A DNA stretch of 64,000 nucleotides from Pantoea eucrina. GTDB taxonomy: Bacteria > Pseudomonadota > Gammaproteobacteria > Enterobacterales > Enterobacteriaceae. The stretch spans positions 212,366-276,365 of the forward strand of contig NZ_MIPP01000001.1 in the NCBI RefSeq assembly GCF_002095385.1, given 5' to 3'. The notes under the pieces were generated by a model that was not told the DNA's origin, did no database searches, and saw only the letters and a program-made list of their open reading frames with translations. This document shows positions 62,804 to 64,000 of this stretch, one piece after another. Positions within the stretch are counted from its first letter, which is position 1. The number at the start of each line of letters is the position of its first letter. A program made the position numbers and the translations under genes.

Positions 62804-63043
62804 GTTGTTTCTCCTGGATAACACGCACTACCCGTTGCGATTCAGACTGCCCGGCAGGATTGCTGCACGGCTGGCCTGTCTGCTCTGGGTTTATCGATTC
62901 CCATCAGGGAAAAAAACAGGCCGCTATAAATAGCAGAAGCAATCAAGGTTGGCAATTATTCCTGAACACACCTTGACAAGCCTGTGAGTAAAAGCGTATT
63001 TAGCGCGCCTCCGGCTCCATCCTGACACAGTTTATCGCCACTA

Positions 63044-63760
63044 TTATGACAGCTCAGCGCAGGCTGCCACCGGCAGCGGTCGGGAGAGCTGCATCTGCTC
63101 AGGAGAAAGCGTGGCCTGATACGCAAACACTTCTACGCCACGGCGCTGTGCCTGTACCAGTAGTTCTGCGTAGTGCGCGTCGATATGGCGCGCCGGGGAA
63201 ACGTCCTCAATCCCCGTGTGCAGAACAGCAAACAACAAAACGGCCCGATGACCTTCTGCCGCGATTGCACTGAGTTCGCGCAGATGCTTCTGTCCGCGGA
63301 CCGTCACCGCATCCGGAAAGTAGCCTTTACCATTCTGTAAAAGGGTGACGGATTTGACTTCAATATAGCAGTTTGATCTGCCCTCTGCCTGCAGAAGGAA
63401 ATCAATTCGGCTTTTTTCCGTGCCATATTTCACTTCGCTGCGGCAGTGGGTGTAACCGGATAATTCCGGAATATGCTGCTGCAGCGCCTCCTGCACCAGC
63501 TGGTTAGCGCGCAGCGTATTAACGCAGATCCAGTGGCCCGACTGCGTCTCTGTCAGCTCCCAGCTGTGCGGATATTTGCGCGTCGTGCTGGCTGACGTGG
63601 AGTACCACACCGTGTCGCCGGGCGTGGCGCAGCCGGTCATGGCGCCGGTGTTGGCGCAGTGGATGGTCAGCAGGTCGCCCTCAGGCGTCACGATGTCAGC
63701 CAGAAAGCGCTTGTAGCGCGCCACCAGACGAGCCGGCTTAAGCGGCAGAGTAAACTGCAT
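63044..63760 (-). CDS. sfsA: SfsA family DNA-binding/sugar fermentation protein
   Basis: 238 residues (234 in E. coli). N-terminal OB-like and C-terminal nuclease-like fold; motifs [18 protein letters not shown] and [20 protein letters not shown]. In E. coli it affects maltose fermentation; biochemical role unsettled. Start ATG 63760 with AGGA overlapping the thpR stop region; 9 bases after thpR. Confidence 0.95.
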   Translation of the reverse strand: MQFTLPLKPARLVARYKRFLADIVTPEGDLLTIHCANTGAMTGCATPGDTVWYSTSASTTRKYPHSWELTETQSGHWICVNTLRANQLVQEALQQHIPELSGYTHCRSEVKYGTEKSRIDFLLQAEGRSNCYIEVKSVTLLQNGKGYFPDAVTVRGQKHLRELSAIAAEGHRAVLLFAVLHTGIEDVSPARHIDAHYAELLVQAQRRGVEVFAYQATLSPEQMQLSRPLPVAACAELS

Positions 63761-63769
63761 GGTGGATCC

Positions 63770-64000
63770 TCAGGCTGAAGTGAGCGGCCAGCGCGCCACG
63801 GTTTTGTAGCGCGTACGGCCGCGGGAAAAGAGCGATGAACAGAGCGCAAACCGGGTCGCTTCCATCTGCCAGTGAAACCCGCGCGGCGGCAGCACAATGC
63901 GCTGTGTGGCGTGGCGCAGCAGGGTAACGTGCGGATGAAAAGGCTGTGCGCTCTGCGCGCAGCCGTGTCGTGCCGCCTGAGCGCGCAGCAGCGACGCCAG
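63770..64000 (-). CDS. thpR: RNA 2',3'-cyclic phosphodiesterase, 3' part only
   Basis: The last 76 codons of a LigT/ThpR family 2H phosphoesterase; the start lies beyond the window. The second catalytic HxT motif is seen in PFHPHVTLLR, and the C-terminus FSRGRTRYKTVARWPL matches the family. Position upstream of sfsA-dksA is as in E. coli. Confidence 0.9.
   Translation of the reverse strand: MASLLRAQAARHGCAQSAQPFHPHVTLLRHATQRIVLPPRGFHWQMEATRFALCSSLFSRGRTRYKTVARWPLTSA

Overview
The window is about 64 kb of ordinary chromosomal core from an enteric gammaproteobacterium. Protein sequences and gene order follow the Escherichia coli leu-to-ligT segment closely, but the GC-rich codon use, the residue differences and the missing or replaced neighbour genes suggest a member of the Erwiniaceae (Pantoea/Erwinia/Mixta type). 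That placement is an inference from sequence memory. No rRNA, tRNA, insertion sequence, prophage or CRISPR array was seen.

Layout from left to right. (1) 1-6.2 kb: branched-chain amino acid genes (leuB partial and leuA on minus, with a leuL leader and attenuator; ilvIH on plus) and the carbon regulator cra. (2) 6.5-25.2 kb: the complete division and cell wall (dcw) cluster, mraZ-rsmH-ftsL-ftsI-murE-murF-mraY-murD-ftsW-murG-murC-ddlB-ftsQ-ftsA-ftsZ-lpxC, tightly packed and often overlapping by a few bases, then secM. (3) 25.3-36.1 kb: secA, mutT, yacG-zapD-coaE (minus), guaC, the type IV pilin-like operon ppdD-hofB-hofC (minus), and ampD-ampE. (4) 36.1-38.5 kb: an accessory two-gene sugar cassette (GH43 glycosidase and GPH-family sugar symporter) between ampE and aroP. 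(5) 38.6-50.5 kb: aroP, then pdhR-aceE-aceF-lpdA and acnB, linking pyruvate to the TCA cycle. (6) 50.7-57.2 kb: yacL, yacC, cueO, a Cys/Met-metabolism PLP enzyme, hpt and the yadGH ABC exporter. (7) 57.2-64 kb, all on minus: panD-panC-panB, folK-pcnB, gluQ, dksA, sfsA and the 3' end of thpR.

Most genes are full length with family-typical lengths. The exceptions are murG, murC and aceF, whose reading frames are broken by four apparent single-base deletions (one, one and two). The flanking residues continue the family sequence in the next frame, and the genes are essential or central, so sequencing or assembly error is the simplest explanation.

Points most worth following: a SecM whose arrest motif keeps GIRAGP but lacks the usual Phe and Ile; a possible hairpin and 13-codon ORF in the ftsA-ftsZ spacer; a possible branched-chain-rich leader ORF upstream of ilvI; a long hairpin in the pdhR-aceE spacer; an AUU start for pcnB; absence of nadC, speDE, gcd, can and leuO from the positions they hold in E. 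coli; and the GH43/GPH cassette. No clearly new multi-gene system is visible.
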